Shown here in pieces: positions 61,522 to 64,000 of a stretch of 64,000 nt of DNA. The notes beneath the pieces are model-generated. The model had not been told where the DNA came from and made no database searches. It saw nothing but the letters and a program-made list of their open reading frames with translations. Both the position numbers and the translations under genes were made by a program. Every line of letters starts with the position of its first letter. The stretch's first letter is position 1. Source of the stretch: an uncultured Alphaproteobacteria bacterium (GTDB taxonomy: Bacteria > Pseudomonadota > Alphaproteobacteria > Thalassobaculales > Thalassobaculaceae); the NCBI GenBank assembly GCA_902629125.1, contig CACOPQ010000001.1, forward strand, positions 1-64,000, given 5' to 3'.

Positions 61522-64000
61522 ATGTTTTATATCGTTCAAACTTGGCTGCCAATTTATGTAACGCTAGCTTTACGAGAATTGAGAGGTGCCAAAGGTAACT
61601 TTAAGATATTTGCAGCATGTTTGATACTTGGCGTTGCAACAATCACGGGCATTGGGTCAATTTCAGCAAGTTTATCGTCGGGAGTAGATAATAACGCGCG
61701 TAGTCTCCTAGGTGGCGACATATCAATTGAGCTTTCGCACCGTCCTCTTTCACCAACAATTATAAATTTTCTAGAGCAAATAGGATATATTTCCGAGTTA
61801 AATACTTTGCGGGCAATGGCACGCCCATTACAACGCGAAAAACGAACACTTGTTGAACTTAAATCTGTGGACGATTTTTATCCGCTGGTGGGCACACTTA
61901 CTCTGAAACCTAATATTGCTCTCGACTCTGCTCTACGACCGACTGCAGGAAATTTTGGCGCAATTGTGGACAAGGCTTTATTACAGCGATTAAATCTTAA
62001 TATCGGGGACCAAATACAAATTGGAGATACGTCTTTCGTTATTACAGCGGAGTTAGAGAGTGAACCCGACCGGATCATTCGTTTTACAACATTCGGCCCA
62101 CGCGTTCTTATTCACTCTGAAGCACTCCAAAAAACCGGACTCCTCGTTGAGGGTAGCCTCATAAAATACATCTACAAAATTCGTCTAAAGGGGCTCGCCT
62201 CAGCCGACCAAATTATCAAGAGCCTCAATGAAAAATACCCATCCGTTGGTTGGAGAATAAGAACAACCGACAACGCGGTACCTGGCTTCGATCGTTTTAA
62301 TAATCAAGTTACCCAATTTTTAACGCTCATTGCCTTTACTACGCTAATCGTAGGGGGATTGGGTATTGGGAACTCTGCTAGAAACTATTTGGAACAACGC
62401 GTTTCTGCGATCGCGACATTAAAATGTTTGGGTGGCGACGACAAACTAGTATTCCAAATTTACTTTACTCAAATGCTAGTGGTGGGCGTTTTTTGTATTA
62501 TAGTCGGCATTGCTATAGGAGCTTTAATACCTAAGGCAGCGTCGGATTTGATATCAAAAGCGATACCAATTACGTTGCCCTCCACTATTTTCTTTAAACC
62601 TCTTGTTCTTGGCTTTGTTTACGGATTTCTGATTACTTTTATTTTTACACTGTTACCGTTAGCAAAAACGACACGGATAAAACCCGGCTATTTATTTCGA
62701 TCCTCCACAACGCGTGATATCTCTAAAACCCCAACTAAGTTTTTGATTTGGGTTGCAGGAGCTTTCTTATGCTTAGCGCTAATATCCATCCTGAATAACA
62801 ACGACCAGAGACTCACCTTTTTCTTTGTAATCGGCGTCGCTGTGCTGTTTTGTATGTTTTTGCTGGGCTCCAGTGCAACCAAATTCTTGTGTTTTAAATT
62901 AACGCACTTACAGCTAAGTTTTTTCCGGCTGGTACTATCAAACATCATTCGCCCAGGAAATCTAACAACCGGAATTATTTTATCCCTTGGCTGTGGTTTA
63001 ACATTGTTACTGACAGTCGCTTTGGTAGAAGAAAATTTGAGTAGACGGCTCAGGAGCGATATACCGAAGGTAGCCCCTGCGTACTTTTTTATAGATATAC
63101 AACCGCATCAAAATGAGACCTTTATGCAGCTAGTAGATACCTCGCCGGGCGTTACAAAGGTGGAGAAGACACCAATGACTAGAGGACGTGTGGTAGCCAT
63201 TAATGGTACACCAACTAAAAATGTGAAGCCACGGCAAGATATAGCCTGGGCTGTTAGAGGGGATAGAGGGCTAACATATGCCTCTAAAAAGCCAGCAAAC
63301 GCAAAAATAGTCTCAGGAAAATGGTGGCCAGACGACTACTCGGGGGAACCTCTTATTTCAATGGGAGCTAATGTCGCCCGTGGTCTTAATTTAGACATAG
63401 GGGATACTATCACGTTCAATATTTTAGGAAGAGAGATCAAAGCAAAAATAGCAAATCTGCGTTATATCGATTGGTCCAATCTTCAGATGAATTTTGTTTT
63501 CATATTCTCACCAGGAACCCTGGAAGCAGCTCCCCATAGTATAGTAGCGGCCGTCTACGCCTCGGGGATAGGTGTCGCCGAGAAAGTTCGCAATAAGGTG
63601 ACAGATACTCTGACTAATGTCTCTTCGATCAGTGTGAAAGACGCAATCAAAAATGCGCAAGACATCATCTCCACGGTTGGATTTACAATCAGGACCACCT
63701 CAGCTTTCACACTTATAAGCGGTATCCTAGTCCTAGCAAGTGCTCTTGCGACCCAACAGCAAAAACGAAGATATGACGCAACAATTTATAAAGTACTTGG
63801 TATGTCGCGAATGCGGATACTTTTTTTGTATTTGAGTGAGTATTTTCTGCTTTCTTGCATTTCCGCTGTGCTCGCGACTGTTATATCGGTGATAATAAGT
63901 TGGCTTATACTTACGAAAATTATGCGCAGTGACTTTCAAATAGACTTTAGTGTTATTGTATTTACGCTTGGAATAAGTTTATTAATTATGATCCTACTTG
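61522..64000 (+). CDS. FtsX-type ABC permease (YbbP-like), C-terminus cut by the window edge
   Basis: The track misses this gene because it is open to the right edge; 826 codons are open from ATG at 61522. The protein starts MFYIVQTWLPIYVTLALREL, then has a transmembrane helix (IFAACLILGVATITGIGSIS), a large periplasmic domain (LGGDISIELSHRPL onward), three further helices near residues 270-370 and a second periplasmic domain after residue 510, then more helices at the end. This is the YbbP layout of about 800-850 residues with two FtsX domains. It pairs with the ATPase just upstream. Confidence 0.9.
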   Translation, partial: MFYIVQTWLPIYVTLALRELRGAKGNFKIFAACLILGVATITGIGSISASLSSGVDNNARSLLGGDISIELSHRPLSPTIINFLEQIGYISELNTLRAMARPLQREKRTLVELKSVDDFYPLVGTLTLKPNIALDSALRPTAGNFGAIVDKALLQRLNLNIGDQIQIGDTSFVITAELESEPDRIIRFTTFGPRVLIHSEALQKTGLLVEGSLIKYIYKIRLKGLASADQIIKSLNEKYPSVGWRIRTTDNAVPGFDRFNNQVTQFLTLIAFTTLIVGGLGIGNSARNYLEQRVSAIATLKCLGGDDKLVFQIYFTQMLVVGVFCIIVGIAIGALIPKAASDLISKAIPITLPSTIFFKPLVLGFVYGFLITFIFTLLPLAKTTRIKPGYLFRSSTTRDISKTPTKFLIWVAGAFLCLALISILNNNDQRLTFFFVIGVAVLFCMFLLGSSATKFLCFKLTHLQLSFFRLVLSNIIRPGNLTTGIILSLGCGLTLLLTVALVEENLSRRLRSDIPKVAPAYFFIDIQPHQNETFMQLVDTSPGVTKVEKTPMTRGRVVAINGTPTKNVKPRQDIAWAVRGDRGLTYASKKPANAKIVSGKWWPDDYSGEPLISMGANVARGLNLDIGDTITFNILGREIKAKIANLRYIDWSNLQMNFVFIFSPGTLEAAPHSIVAAVYASGIGVAEKVRNKVTDTLTNVSSISVKDAIKNAQDIISTVGFTIRTTSAFTLISGILVLASALATQQQKRRYDATIYKVLGMSRMRILFLYLSEYFLLSCISAVLATVISVIISWLILTKIMRSDFQIDFSVIVFTLGISLLIMILL

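Overview
The window reads as a piece of chromosome from a free-living, probably marine, alphaproteobacterium. It is moderately AT-rich (near 40% GC by eye, not counted). The evidence for Alphaproteobacteria is the imuB-dnaE2 mutasome pair, the gene families present, a tRNA-Arg(CCT) with encoded CCA, and dense coding with short spacers. No rRNA gene or taxonomic marker suited to finer placement is visible. There is no transposase, integrase, phage gene or CRISPR array. No gene-free stretch is longer than about 300 bases.

Region 1 (1-14.3 kb) is accessory catabolism and transport: an alpha/beta hydrolase cut by the left edge, several short-chain dehydrogenases (one lacking its catalytic residues), EamA, MFS and EmrB-type transporters, MsrA, a ketopantoate-reductase-like protein, two D-2-hydroxyacid dehydrogenases, an Ldh2-type dehydrogenase, an enolase-superfamily sugar-acid dehydratase-like protein and an AhpD-like protein. 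Inside it lies a three-gene operon for a nitrile hydratase/thiocyanate hydrolase-type cobalt enzyme whose beta subunit is split into two genes.

Region 2 (14.3-31 kb) continues the theme: two TauD-type dioxygenases, another SDR, a universal stress protein, a DUF547 lipoprotein, a 2-keto-4-pentenoate hydratase-like enzyme, a VOC protein, a second enolase-superfamily enzyme, tRNA-Arg, a TPR gene broken by one extra G in a G7 run, a second ketopantoate-reductase-like gene behind a palindromic operator-like site, a GST, two hydrolases, a quinone-reductase-like enzyme, a class III aminotransferase and a SIS-domain isomerase without CBS domains.

Region 3 (31-42.7 kb) holds an enoyl-CoA hydratase, a His-rich COG0523 metallochaperone GTPase, a cytochrome c and a CueR-type regulator. 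These are followed by a hydantoin module (D-hydantoinase plus D-carbamoylase, flanked by a flavin reductase and an FAD amine/amino-acid oxidase), moaA with a clear promoter and inverted repeat, and a compact operon of gentisate-dioxygenase-like cupin, HpaI aldolase and PhyH-type dioxygenase.

Region 4 (42.7-64 kb) is more housekeeping in character: dnaE2 and imuB (without imuA), a DjlA-like co-chaperone, an FAD-linked D-lactate/glycolate dehydrogenase, a hydrolase, a FAH-family protein, an isolated flagellin-like gene, a luciferase-like monooxygenase, a glutaredoxin-DinB fusion, an AtuA/DUF4387 pair, YggT, folD, a histone-deacetylase-family amidohydrolase, thpR, a TesA-like esterase, and a LolD/YbbA-type ABC ATPase with its FtsX-type permease cut by the right edge.

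Taken together, the enzymes suggest an oligotrophic heterotroph with many small, loosely organised operons for oxidising organic acids, sugar acids, nitriles or thiocyanate, hydantoins and aromatic breakdown products. Dedicated regulators are strikingly few: only CueR and a DksA/TraR-type protein were seen. Substrates are inferred from family membership only.
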